In this document: positions 31,507 to 40,785 of the stretch, piece by piece
Position numbering within the stretch: the stretch's first letter is position 1
Layout: every line of letters begins with the position of its first letter
NCBI GenBank assembly: GCA_014763615.1
Contig: JACXVB010000024.1
Coordinates: 1-40,882 of the forward strand
Length of the DNA: 40,882 nt
Direction: 5' to 3'
Source of the DNA: Sphingobacteriales bacterium
Lineage (GTDB): Bacteria > Bacteroidota > Bacteroidia > Sphingobacteriales > Sphingobacteriaceae
Position numbers and translations under genes: made by a program
Notes under the pieces: model-generated
Database searches by the model: none
The model's input: the letters and a program-made list of their open reading frames with translations, nothing else
What the model was told of the DNA's origin: nothing

Positions 31507-32574
31507 ATGCAAGAGACAAAAATACTGTATGAAAATGCTGTTTCACTTTTAAAAAAGCTGATTGCCACACCATCTTTCAGCAGAGAAGAGGCTGGAACAT
31601 TTGCTATTCTTTCTGATTTCTTTACTCAAAACGGTGTCGAATTTCAATCTAAAGGTTTTAATATTTGGGCTTTCAATAAACATTTTGATAAAAAGAAAAA
31701 AACCATCTTACTCAACTCTCATCATGATACGGTGAAGCCAAATAAAAGCTATACTCGTGATCCGTTTTCGCCGAATGTAGAAGATGGAAAACTTTTTGGC
31801 TTAGGAAGTAATGATGCTGGCGGATGTTTGGTTTCTTTGATAGCTACTTTTCTTCATTTTTACAATCAAGAAAATTTAAAATATAACATCGCGATAGCCA
31901 CCACTGCGGAGGAAGAAAATTCTGGCAAAGGCGGCTTAGAATCCATCATCCCTGAGTTGGGGAAACTAGATTTTGCTATCGTAGGCGAACCTACTTTAAT
32001 GGATTTGGCTATTGCCGAAAAAGGCTTATTAGTTTTAGATTGCCATGTAAAAGGAAAATCTGGTCATGCAGCCCAAAACGAAGGTGAAAACGCCATTTAC
32101 AAAGCTTTAAAAGACATCGAATGGTTTCAAAATTATCAATTCACCAAAGTTTCAGAGACTTTAGGTCCAATAAAAATGACGGTAACCATCATCAATGCTG
32201 GCACTTTACACAATGTTGTTCCAGACCATTGCACTTTTACCGTTGATGTGCGAGTAACCGATGCTTATAGTAATGAGGATGTGCTAAAAATTATCCGATC
32301 TTTTGTAAATTGTGAAGTAGTTCCACGTTCGATAAGGTTGAAACCTTCTTCTATTCCGGCAAATCATCCAATTGTACAGGCAGGTATGGCTTTAGGTAAA
32401 AAAACTTATGGTTCACCTACTACGTCGGATCAATCTTTATTAGATATTCCATCTTTAAAATGCGGCCCTGGCGATTCAGCTAGATCTCATACCGCAGATG
32501 AATTTATTTATTTAAAAGAAATTGAAGAAGGAATAGAAGGATATATTAAGATGATAAACAGTATTGTGTATTGA
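31507..32574 (+). CDS. argE': M20 deacylase, probable N-acylornithine/N-acylcitrulline deacylase
   Basis: 355 aa M20 zinc peptidase. Metal and catalytic residues: HHD at 72-74, Asp103 (GLGSNDAGG), Glu pair in TAEEENSG (135-136), Glu in VGEPT, and the C-terminal His in RSHTADE. A dimerisation domain lies between about 165 and 280. With an ArgF'-type enzyme the acyl group stays on until citrulline, so the substrate is expected to be N-acylcitrulline rather than N-acylornithine. Acetyl versus succinyl is not decided by these motifs. Lies 66 bp after proC. Confidence 0.88.
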   Translation: MQETKILYENAVSLLKKLIATPSFSREEAGTFAILSDFFTQNGVEFQSKGFNIWAFNKHFDKKKKTILLNSHHDTVKPNKSYTRDPFSPNVEDGKLFGLGSNDAGGCLVSLIATFLHFYNQENLKYNIAIATTAEEENSGKGGLESIIPELGKLDFAIVGEPTLMDLAIAEKGLLVLDCHVKGKSGHAAQNEGENAIYKALKDIEWFQNYQFTKVSETLGPIKMTVTIINAGTLHNVVPDHCTFTVDVRVTDAYSNEDVLKIIRSFVNCEVVPRSIRLKPSSIPANHPIVQAGMALGKKTYGSPTTSDQSLLDIPSLKCGPGDSARSHTADEFIYLKEIEEGIEGYIKMINSIVY

Positions 32575-32593
32575 GATGTGCGTATAGCGTAAA

Positions 32594-32625
32594 ACTCAAT
32601 ACTCAATACTCAATACTCAATACTC
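32594..32625. repeat. ACTCAAT heptamer tandem array touching the argH start
   Basis: Four exact ACTCAAT units (32594-32621) and a partial ACTC, ending at the base before the argH ATG. It takes the whole place of the ribosome-binding region. Confidence 0.9.
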
Positions 32626-33957
32626 ATGAAACTCTGGCAAAAAGAAACATCAACCAATAATTTGGTAGAACAATTTACAGTTGGGCAAGATCAAGAAATG
32701 GATTTATTTCTTGCTGAATTTGATGTTTTAGGCTCATTAGCGCATACTCAAATGCTCAATAGTATTGGTTTGCTAACTGATGAAGACTTAAAATCTATCC
32801 AAACCGAATTAAAAAATATTTACCACAGCACACAAAAAGGCGAGTTTATTATTCAAGAAGGTGTGGAAGATGTGCACTCGCAAGTGGAGCTGCTGTTGAC
32901 TCAAAGAATAGGCGAGGCTGGTAAAAAAATACATAGCGGGCGTTCTCGAAATGATCAAGTTTTGGTGGATTTAAAATTATTCTTCAGAAGCCAGATACAA
33001 GAAATAGTGAATTCTATTCAAGAGCTTTTTGACTTATTAACTCAACTTGCTGAAACCCATAAAGAAAAATTAATGCCAGGTTATACGCATTTACAAATTG
33101 CCATGCCATCTTCTTTCGGCCTGTGGTTTGGTGCTTATGCAGAAAGTTTGATTGATGATTTAGAGTTGCTTTTGGCGAGCTATAAAATCTGTAATAAAAA
33201 TCCTTTAGGTTCTGCCGCTGGTTATGGTTCTTCCTTTCCGTTAAACAGAACCATGACTACCCAACTTTTAGGTTTTGATCATCTGAATTATAATGTGGTT
33301 TACGCACAAATGGGTCGGGGAAAAACAGAAAGGATTTTAGCTCAGGCGATGTCATCCATAGCTGCTACTTTGAATAAAATGGCAATGGATGCCTGCTTAT
33401 TCATGAACCAAAATTTTGGTTTCATTTCTTTCCCTGATGAATTGACTACCGGAAGCAGTATTATGCCACATAAAAAGAATCCGGATGTGTGGGAGTTAAT
33501 TAGAGGTAGAACAAACCAATTGCAGGCTTTGCCAAATCAAATCATCATGTTGACCACTAATTTGCCAAGTGGTTATCACCGTGATATGCAATTGCAAAAG
33601 GAAACGCTTTTTCCTGCTTTTCAAAGTTTAATGGCTTGTTTGGATATGACTAAATTGATGTTGCAAAACATTAAAATCAAAGACAATATTCTGGACGACC
33701 CAAAATACCAATACCTTTTCTCTGTGGAGGAAGTGAATAAATTGGTTTTAGCCGGAATGCCTTTTAGAGAAGCCTATAAAAAAGTGGGAATGGATATTGA
33801 AGCGGGCAAATTTGGTGGAAAGTATGAAATCAATCATACACATGAAGGAAGCATTGGCAACCTCAACTTACCTGAAGTAAAAGCGATGATGAGCGATTTA
33901 ATCCAGGAATTCAATTTTGAGAAGGTGGAGAAGGCGATTGAAGAGTTGGTTAAATAG
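32626..33957 (+). CDS. argH: Argininosuccinate lyase
   Basis: 443 aa. Fumarase-superfamily signature GSSIMPHKKNPD at 276-287 with the catalytic Ser in the mobile loop; HSGRSRNDQV and the GYTHLQIAMP motif are present. Splits argininosuccinate into arginine and fumarate, the final step of the cluster. The ATG abuts a tandem ACTCAAT repeat, so no Shine-Dalgarno is present. The 3' end overlaps the convergent gene by 8 bp. Confidence 0.95.
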   Translation: MKLWQKETSTNNLVEQFTVGQDQEMDLFLAEFDVLGSLAHTQMLNSIGLLTDEDLKSIQTELKNIYHSTQKGEFIIQEGVEDVHSQVELLLTQRIGEAGKKIHSGRSRNDQVLVDLKLFFRSQIQEIVNSIQELFDLLTQLAETHKEKLMPGYTHLQIAMPSSFGLWFGAYAESLIDDLELLLASYKICNKNPLGSAAGYGSSFPLNRTMTTQLLGFDHLNYNVVYAQMGRGKTERILAQAMSSIAATLNKMAMDACLFMNQNFGFISFPDELTTGSSIMPHKKNPDVWELIRGRTNQLQALPNQIIMLTTNLPSGYHRDMQLQKETLFPAFQSLMACLDMTKLMLQNIKIKDNILDDPKYQYLFSVEEVNKLVLAGMPFREAYKKVGMDIEAGKFGGKYEINHTHEGSIGNLNLPEVKAMMSDLIQEFNFEKVEKAIEELVK

Positions 33958-34516
33958 TTCTCAAATCATTTAGGATAAACTCAATTACTTCTTTTTCATG
34001 TTTATTAATTAGAATAGGAATAGTTCTTTGACCTAATTGAATTGCACAAAACATACGGTGACCGCCATCTTGTAAATTTAGTCCGTAAAATTTAGGATGA
34101 ACTTGTATTGTAGGTGGAATGATTTTTTTATTACCCCTACAAAGCATAAGTATATTTTCGATTCTATCTTTCCTAAATCTTTCATTCTCATAATTTAGGC
34201 TATAAAATGCTTCCTGACTACCATCTACAAATGAATTAATAAGTTTAGAAACATTTATATTTTTAATAATTATAGGATATTCTGGTAAATATTTTTCTTT
34301 ATCGGTCGAATCTATACTATTTATATTTTGATGCCAATTCAGAATGAGATTAGGAGTTTCAATTATATGGTCATTAAACAACTCTTTTATTTCTTTGAAA
34401 CTGATGAGATTTTTTAAATAAAGTTCTTGTCCTGATAAACAAGGTTTTTTCTTATCTTCCACTAATTTTAAAAAACCTTGATATGCTAATTCTTCATCTT
34501 TATCGTCCAAATTCAT
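33950..34516 (-). CDS. ParB/sulfiredoxin-fold-like protein of unknown function
   Basis: 188 aa from the ATG at 34516 (MNLDDKDEELAYQG). That start lies one base after the stop of the upstream small gene and fits coupled translation; the frame remains open up to 34576, but those codons overlap the neighbour. The C-terminal part has PPTIQVHPKFYGLNLQDGGH followed by RMFCAIQLGQRTIPILI, which resembles the ParB-like fold (GxHR motif within a helix after a beta strand). No other recognisable domain. The paired small gene looks like an antitoxin, so this may be its partner. Overlaps argH end to end. Confidence 0.7.
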   Translation of the reverse strand: MNLDDKDEELAYQGFLKLVEDKKKPCLSGQELYLKNLISFKEIKELFNDHIIETPNLILNWHQNINSIDSTDKEKYLPEYPIIIKNINVSKLINSFVDGSQEAFYSLNYENERFRKDRIENILMLCRGNKKIIPPTIQVHPKFYGLNLQDGGHRMFCAIQLGQRTIPILINKHEKEVIEFILNDLRTI

Positions 34517-34517
34517 T

Positions 34518-34748
34518 TTAAGTAGTAATGTGTTGGCTTTTAACTTCTTGATGAGTAACCAAATTTTTTGAATCAAAGCTCTCTTCGTAAGAAATCATTA
34601 ATTCTTGTTGCTCCTCTGGAGTTAAGCTTTTAAAAAGCTTAACTGTTTGTTGTTGGTTTAGTTGCTGAATGATTCTTAAATATCCTTTTAGAATAGTTTC
34701 ATATTCAATTTCATCGATTAATTTATGAAAGATTTCTTTGGTACTCAT
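34518..34748 (-). CDS. Small antitoxin-like protein
   Basis: 76 aa, rich in Glu/Gln/Lys. The pattern LTPEEQQELMISYEESFDS then NLVTHQEVKSQH resembles small Bacteroidota antitoxins that accompany RelE/ParE-type toxins, which usually continue with EKWL after the QH position. Here the tail is ITT instead. The next gene follows with the stop-start sequence TAAAATG and is not RelE/ParE-like. Family assignment rests on my recollection of the pattern; no DNA-binding domain is visible. Confidence 0.6.
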   Translation of the reverse strand: MSTKEIFHKLIDEIEYETILKGYLRIIQQLNQQQTVKLFKSLTPEEQQELMISYEESFDSKNLVTHQEVKSQHITT

Positions 34749-34821
34749 AGCTAAATATTTAATCTAATTTAAGATATAATCTAAATCATCTAAAATAGTG
34801 AGATAGCTTAGCCACCTAAAC

Positions 34822-34900
34822 CCGGTTGCAGTGCCTGCCTGCCGGACAGGCAGGGATACCGGCCAAGAGCCTAAGGCCTGCTGATGTATGAACGGAAGAC
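34822..34900 (+). repeat. GGATACC dispersed element, copy B, with nested hairpin
   Basis: Shares GATACC, GGCC, CTAAGGCCT and TATGAACGGA in the same order with 30488-30553. At 34834-34854 it is interrupted between AGTG and GATACC by a 21-bp hairpin, CCTGCCTG / CAGGCAGG. Confidence 0.65.
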
Positions 34901-34954
34901 GTGACTAACTTTAATAGCTAAACTGAAACCTTGCTTTTCAAAACCTTATAAAAC

Positions 34955-34985
34955 AAAGAAAGGTACCCTCTCGGGCACCTTCTTT
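34955..34985 (-). terminator. Terminator of the IPNS-like gene
   Basis: Hairpin with arms AAAGAAAGGTACCC and GGGCACCTTCTTT (one mismatch, one bulge) around TCTC, 23 bp after the stop; a T-rich tail follows on the minus strand. Confidence 0.8.
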
Positions 34986-35007
34986 CCTATTCTCTAATTA
35001 TCGAGAA

Positions 35008-35973
35008 TTATTTCTTTAAACCGATTTCGCGTAAACGCTCATCTAGATATTCGCCTGCGGTAATATCATCGTAAGCTTTTGGATGTGCGGCATCAATACA
35101 TAAATCTAAACAGGTTAAATCCATATCAGATTTTGGATGCAAGAAAAACGGAACCGAGTAGCGTGAAGTCTTCATCAACTCTCTTGGAGGATTTACCACA
35201 CGATGGGTGGTAGAACGTAACTTATTGTTAGTTAAGCGTTGCAACATATCGCCAACGTTCACCACAATATCTTCGCCCTGAGCTTTGATAGCAAACCATT
35301 CGTTGTCACGAGTCAAGACCTCTAAACCATCAGCACTGGCGCCAATTAGAAGCGTAATTAAGTTGATATCCTCATGAGCTCCTGCCCTCACCGCATCAGG
35401 AGGTAAAGCGTCTGGATTTTCTATCGGGAAATAATGAATACCTCTTAAAATGGAGTTTCCATTATGAACTTTATCTTCAAAATAATGCTCTGGCAAACCT
35501 AAATAAACTGAAATAGCATTTAGAATTTGCTTTCCCGCTTTTTCTAGCTTTTGGTAAATCTCTTTAGTTACGATGTTAAACTCAGGAAGTTCTTCTACCA
35601 TTACGTTATCTGGATACTCTGCTTTAATAGGATCTCCATCCTCCACATATTGTCCGGTTTGCCAGAACTCCTTTAAATCTGGCGTTTTAGCATCTTTGGC
35701 TTTTTCACGTCCTTTAGAAGTATAACCTCGCTGACCCGCTAACTCCACTTTTTCATATTTCAACTTCGTTTCCTCTGGCAAGGAGAAGAAATTTTGGACT
35801 TGCTGATATAATTTCTCAATTAAAACCTTATCTAAACCATGATTGGTGATAGTTACAAAACCGATTTCATTAAAAGCACTTCCAATGGCATCTGAGAAAG
35901 CCTTTCTTTGCTCTGCAGAACCCTGTAGGTAATCGTTTAAGTCTAGACGAGGAATATTTACTTTAGAAGACAT
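35008..35973 (-). CDS. Isopenicillin N synthase-family 2-oxoglutarate/Fe(II) dioxygenase
   Basis: 321 aa from the ATG at 35973 (MSSKVNIPRLDLNDYLQGS). The upstream in-frame ATG at 36063 would add 30 hydrophobic AT-rich residues unlike the family. Non-haem oxygenase N-domain (FNEIGFVTITNHGLD), then iron ligands His and Asp in AGAHEDINLITLL, the distal His in STTHRVVNP, and the 2-oxoglutarate Arg in RYSVPFFLHP. Bacterial relatives act on small metabolites or hormones; no beta-lactam genes are nearby, so the substrate is unknown. Terminator downstream at 34955. Confidence 0.9.
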   Translation of the reverse strand: MSSKVNIPRLDLNDYLQGSAEQRKAFSDAIGSAFNEIGFVTITNHGLDKVLIEKLYQQVQNFFSLPEETKLKYEKVELAGQRGYTSKGREKAKDAKTPDLKEFWQTGQYVEDGDPIKAEYPDNVMVEELPEFNIVTKEIYQKLEKAGKQILNAISVYLGLPEHYFEDKVHNGNSILRGIHYFPIENPDALPPDAVRAGAHEDINLITLLIGASADGLEVLTRDNEWFAIKAQGEDIVVNVGDMLQRLTNNKLRSTTHRVVNPPRELMKTSRYSVPFFLHPKSDMDLTCLDLCIDAAHPKAYDDITAGEYLDERLREIGLKK

Positions 35974-36156
35974 ATTTAAAATTTTAAAAGTTGAAATTAC
36001 CTCAATTTTGTGGATAAACCTAAATAGATTTAAACGTAAAAGCATTAAATTATTGATTATCAAAATTTTGAGTTTTCAACATTTTAAACAAATCGATTCA
36101 ACTCCTTAAACAAATGATAGCTCGACTAAAAAAAGTGCGATTTTATTTAACTTTTT

Positions 36157-36187
36157 TTTGGTGATTAAATTTTAAATAATACTTTTG
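36157..36187 (+). promoter_or_regulatory. Bacteroidota-type promoter of tRNA-Val
   Basis: -33 TTTG at 36157-36160, 19-bp spacer, -7 TACTTTTG at 36180-36187. Both boxes match the phylum consensus. Transcription would start near 36195. Confidence 0.8.
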
Positions 36188-36227
36188 CAATCCCAATCGG
36201 AGACAAACACAGTTTTCGAGACTTAAA

Positions 36228-36302
36228 GGGAGATTAGCTCAGCTGGTTCAGAGCATCTGCCTTACAAGCAGAGGGTCACTGGTTCGAACCCAGTATCTCC
36301 CA
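36228..36302 (+). tRNA. tRNA-Val (TAC)
   Basis: 75 nt folding with acceptor GGGAGAT / ATCTCCC, D-arm GCTC/GAGC, anticodon stem TCTGC / GCAGA around loop CTTACAA (anticodon TAC), and T-arm ACTGG-TTCGAAC-CCAGT. CCA is not encoded. A promoter lies upstream and a terminator directly downstream. Confidence 0.97.
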
Positions 36303-36309
36303 CTAAATG

Positions 36310-36339
36310 AAAAGCTCAATCGAAAGATTGGGCTTTTTT
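36310..36339 (+). terminator. Terminator after tRNA-Val
   Basis: Stem AAAGCTCAATC / GATTGGGCTTT with GAAA loop and following T-run. Confidence 0.9.
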
Positions 36340-36409
36340 GTTTGGGTATATTTTCTACTTACTTAATATCACAACATTTGTAATAAATCAAAAATCAGAA
36401 TTTTTGTTA

Positions 36410-36491
36410 GGAGAACTAATTGCTTTAGCTGGTTCAGAGCATCCCGATTGATAATCGGGAGGGTCACTGGTTCCAACCCACATTATCTCTT
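36410..36491 (+). pseudogene. Decayed tRNA, Ile (GAT)-like anticodon arm
   Basis: It keeps AGCTGGTTCAGAGCA of the D region, an anticodon stem CCCGA / TCGGG around TTGATAA (anticodon GAT), and GGGTCACTGGTTC of the T region. The T-loop reads TTCCAAC instead of TTCGAAC, the T-stem 3' side is CCCAC, about four extra bases follow the acceptor, and the acceptor stem has only about five pairs. Not expected to be charged. A hairpin at 36498-36518 follows. Confidence 0.7.
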
Positions 36492-36497
36492 CTTCAA

Positions 36498-36518
36498 AAG
36501 CCTTCAAATTGGAGGCTT
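36498..36518 (+). terminator. Stem-loop after the decayed tRNA
   Basis: AAGCCTTC / GGAGGCTT with short loop (one G-T pair); likely a former terminator of the tRNA copy. Confidence 0.55.
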
Positions 36519-36616
36519 ATATTACTTTTAATACCTTCATTAATTGAAAAATAAATAAGTTGATTTATTTTTCAAATAACTAAACTTTAAAAATCGGCAT
36601 AAAAAATCACTAATCA

Positions 36617-38347
36617 TTAGATTTTATAAGCTGTAATGGAGTTAGAACTAAAATAATAAATAACACTATCAAAAGGATCAAATATATAATCTGGTTTACG
36701 GTCATCTAACTTAACTTCTCCAATTATTTTACCATCCTTTTTATCGACTTTAACTATTCTGGATTTTTCATTATCAGATTTAGTTACCATCGCAATCGTA
36801 TTGATATCATCAAATGACTTTGAGAATCTCTTATTCACACTTAAATCTAGGCTATTTGAAAGTGATTGATAGCTCTTTTGGATATCAGACCAATATTGTT
36901 TTGAACTTAATGAATTAGAGTTTTGCGCATTTGATCCAGATACATAAGAGCCATAGCTAGTAGCTGCTGCGACTAAGACTTTCCCTAAAATCTTTCCAGT
37001 ACCTTCCCCAGGAGGAGGAAAATAAACATTATAAATTTCTTTACCATCCAAGCCTAGCTTTACAATGGATTGATTCCCAGAAATTATAAATGCACCATCA
37101 TCAAAACTAATATTGATATGATCGTTTTCTTGTGTTTTAAAATTCACTTTTTCGGCATTAAGATTTCGTTGTGTTAATGTTTCAAAATCTTGTTCTACTA
37201 ATTTGCCTGAATAATGATTAAAAAAATATTTCTTACTACCAATCGCTATACTCTTAAAATCATAAGTTCCCGAAAAAACACTCTTAATTTGATAAGATTT
37301 AGGGTCAACAAACAGATACCCATCATCTCCACTAATCATTATGGTATTATTAAAAAAATCTATGTCTTTATAATATATATTAGAAATCTTGACTAATTTT
37401 TGGATTGTTATTGTTAGTGTTTTTAAGTCTATTAAGCTCAGATTTTTAGCAACATAAGGAGTGGTTAAAGCAAAAATTTTATTATCATAAAAAGTTGAAG
37501 CAAGAATGTATGGTGATTTAATAGATTGGTTCAACTTTTTTTGCCCCGTAATAGCATCATAAACAATTAATTCTGAATTTTTTTTATTAAAATAGTTTAC
37601 AAAAATATCTGTTTTATTAAAGCTTATTTTACTTAAGGAAGAAGGAAGTTCTTGTTGCCAAATTATTTTACCAGTTAAATTATTAATTCTTGTTAGGTAT
37701 CCATTATAATTTACGATGATGTCAGTATCTATGAATGCTATTTTTTGATATTGGTTTAGTTGATCTTCAACTGTATTAATAGACTTAATTATTTTAACAA
37801 AAAACATCGTATTTGGTGTTGCAATATCAATTTTGGCCAGACCGTTATTGAAAAATATAAATGCAGTATCCGCTCTAAAATAAAAATTATTTAAAAATGA
37901 CTGGCTATTATTGATATTTACTGTGTTAAAATTTTTATTTTTTTGGTTATATGATATTGCGTCCGTTTTATTATCATTTGACGCAATAATTAAACTATGG
38001 CCATTGTGTTGTATTAAAGTTGACGAAATGTAATTCTGGTTATTCCATTCTACTTTTACGCCATTATTTATATCTCTTAGCTCTAAATTAGAATTATCGG
38101 AAATTGAAAGCATATCTAATCCCAAAAAACCAATATTTGCATCTGCTTTAATAGCTTCTGTCCATAGTAAATTACCATCAACGTTAGAAATACACATCAA
38201 AGTTTTTTCTCCTTTAATTAATATTTTACCGTTAGGGGCTATAAATTTAGTTCCTCCAATATTTTTAAAACTTTTTTGCCACACCTGTTGTGCTAACAAA
38301 AAATTACCGCTTATTACAAGCCAAATAATTACTAAAACCTTTTTCAT
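36617..38347 (-). CDS. Secreted PQQ-like beta-propeller protein
   Basis: 576 aa. Signal peptide ending SGNFLLAQ near residue 20. The rest is built of repeating WD/PQQ-like blades: VWQKSFKNIGG, DGNLLWTEAI, TGKIIWQQELP, DAITGQKKLN and DGKIIGEVKLDD are successive G-x-x-x-W/L type motifs. No catalytic residues are recognisable, and cofactor binding by such repeats is often absent. Likely a periplasmic or outer-surface scaffold. It stands alone between a tRNA pair and groEL; role unknown. Confidence 0.8.
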   Translation of the reverse strand: MKKVLVIIWLVISGNFLLAQQVWQKSFKNIGGTKFIAPNGKILIKGEKTLMCISNVDGNLLWTEAIKADANIGFLGLDMLSISDNSNLELRDINNGVKVEWNNQNYISSTLIQHNGHSLIIASNDNKTDAISYNQKNKNFNTVNINNSQSFLNNFYFRADTAFIFFNNGLAKIDIATPNTMFFVKIIKSINTVEDQLNQYQKIAFIDTDIIVNYNGYLTRINNLTGKIIWQQELPSSLSKISFNKTDIFVNYFNKKNSELIVYDAITGQKKLNQSIKSPYILASTFYDNKIFALTTPYVAKNLSLIDLKTLTITIQKLVKISNIYYKDIDFFNNTIMISGDDGYLFVDPKSYQIKSVFSGTYDFKSIAIGSKKYFFNHYSGKLVEQDFETLTQRNLNAEKVNFKTQENDHINISFDDGAFIISGNQSIVKLGLDGKEIYNVYFPPPGEGTGKILGKVLVAAATSYGSYVSGSNAQNSNSLSSKQYWSDIQKSYQSLSNSLDLSVNKRFSKSFDDINTIAMVTKSDNEKSRIVKVDKKDGKIIGEVKLDDRKPDYIFDPFDSVIYYFSSNSITAYKI

Positions 38348-38401
38348 TTAATTAAGACTATAAAACAATTTAAAGCTCTATAATCAATCATTCTACAACA
38401 A

Positions 38402-38419
38402 TACCACGAAGTGGGTATT
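38402..38419. repeat. Short palindrome upstream of the propeller gene
   Basis: TACCAC-GAA-GTGGGTA type inverted repeat in the gap between the propeller gene and the groEL terminator; function unknown. Confidence 0.4.
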
Positions 38420-38451
38420 TTATGTATCCTCATTTATGACCTTTAAAACAA

Positions 38452-38485
38452 AAAATCCCTGTTCAAATGAATGAACAGGGATTTT
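38452..38485 (-). terminator. groESL terminator
   Basis: Perfect 14-bp stem AAAATCCCTGTTCA / TGAACAGGGATTTT, 6-nt loop, T-rich tail on the minus strand, 44 bp after the groEL stop. Confidence 0.93.
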
Positions 38486-38529
38486 GTATTTGGATTTGGC
38501 TTACAGCCTTCGGCTTGATGCTTGAAAGA

Positions 38530-40219
<1,690 letters not shown>

Positions 40220-40288
40220 ATACAAACTAAAATTCTATTTTTAAATTGATTTCTTCGCAATACGAATATCGTACTACGCTATACTAGA

Positions 40289-40564
40289 TTATAAAATTGC
40301 GTAAATATCAGACTCACGCATAATCAAATACTCTTTTCCTTCATAAGTGATTTCAGTACCAGAGTATTTTCCATATAAAACCTGATCTCCAACTTTCACT
40401 GTCATAGGCTCATCTACTTTACCATTTCCAACAGCTACAACAGTTCCACTTTGAGGTTTCTCTTTTGCAGTATCAGGAATATAAATACCTGAAGCAGTCT
40501 TCTCTTCTGCAGGAGCAGCTTCTATCACTACTCTATCCGCGATAGGTTTAATGTTCAATGCCAT
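40289..40564 (-). CDS. groS: Co-chaperonin GroES (10 kDa)
   Basis: 91 aa, standard length. Starts [16 protein letters not shown]; the mobile loop [15 protein letters not shown] and the [14 protein letters not shown] roof strand are present. Forms the cap of GroEL. First gene of the operon; promoter at 40614-40641. Confidence 0.97.
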   Translation of the reverse strand: MALNIKPIADRVVIEAAPAEEKTASGIYIPDTAKEKPQSGTVVAVGNGKVDEPMTVKVGDQVLYGKYSGTEITYEGKEYLIMRESDIYAIL

Positions 40565-40613
40565 AATTTTATTCTAAATTTTATAAGTTTATTATTTACA
40601 TCACAGTTATCAC

Positions 40614-40641
40614 AGAATATGCCAAAGGCATTTTTTGTCAA
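40614..40641 (-). promoter_or_regulatory. groES promoter with operator-like inverted repeat in the spacer
   Basis: On the minus strand TTGACA (40641-40636) and TATTCT (40619-40614) are 16 bp apart. The spacer holds the palindrome ATGCC-TTT-GGCAT (40619-40631). No CIRCE (TTAGCACTC...) element is visible. Confidence 0.55.
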
Positions 40642-40688
40642 ATTTTCATTCGATTATCACCTGATGTTAAATGATTGTAAACAACAAA

Positions 40689-40701
40689 TGCCAGCTTGGC
40701 A
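40689..40701. promoter_or_regulatory. TGCCAGCTTGGCA palindrome upstream of groES
   Basis: Perfect 5-bp arms TGCCA / TGGCA around GCT, about 50 bp upstream of the -35 box. It shares GCC/GGC-centred symmetry with the spacer palindrome; possible heat-shock operator. Confidence 0.35.
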
Positions 40702-40740
40702 GTTAAGAAAGTCTGTATTTTGTCCTTAATGACATTCAAC

Positions 40741-40774
40741 AAAAAAGCCCATGATTAAATTCACGGGCTTTTTA
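40741..40774 (+). terminator. Bidirectional terminator-like stem
   Basis: AAAAAGCCCATGA / TTCACGGGCTTTTT with one A-C mismatch; flanking A/T tracts. Lies just before the IS end and probably belonged to an older neighbour of groES. Confidence 0.65.
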
Positions 40775-40785
40775 AAATATTTTAT

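Noticed and set aside
35008-35973. Beta-lactam biosynthesis locus because of the IPNS-like protein.
   Set aside because: No ACV synthetase or other pathway gene is present; the family is broad.
35974-36063. Upstream ATG of the dioxygenase gene giving 30 extra residues.
   Set aside because: Hydrophobic AT-rich extension unlike the family; MSSKVNIPRLDL is the standard beginning.
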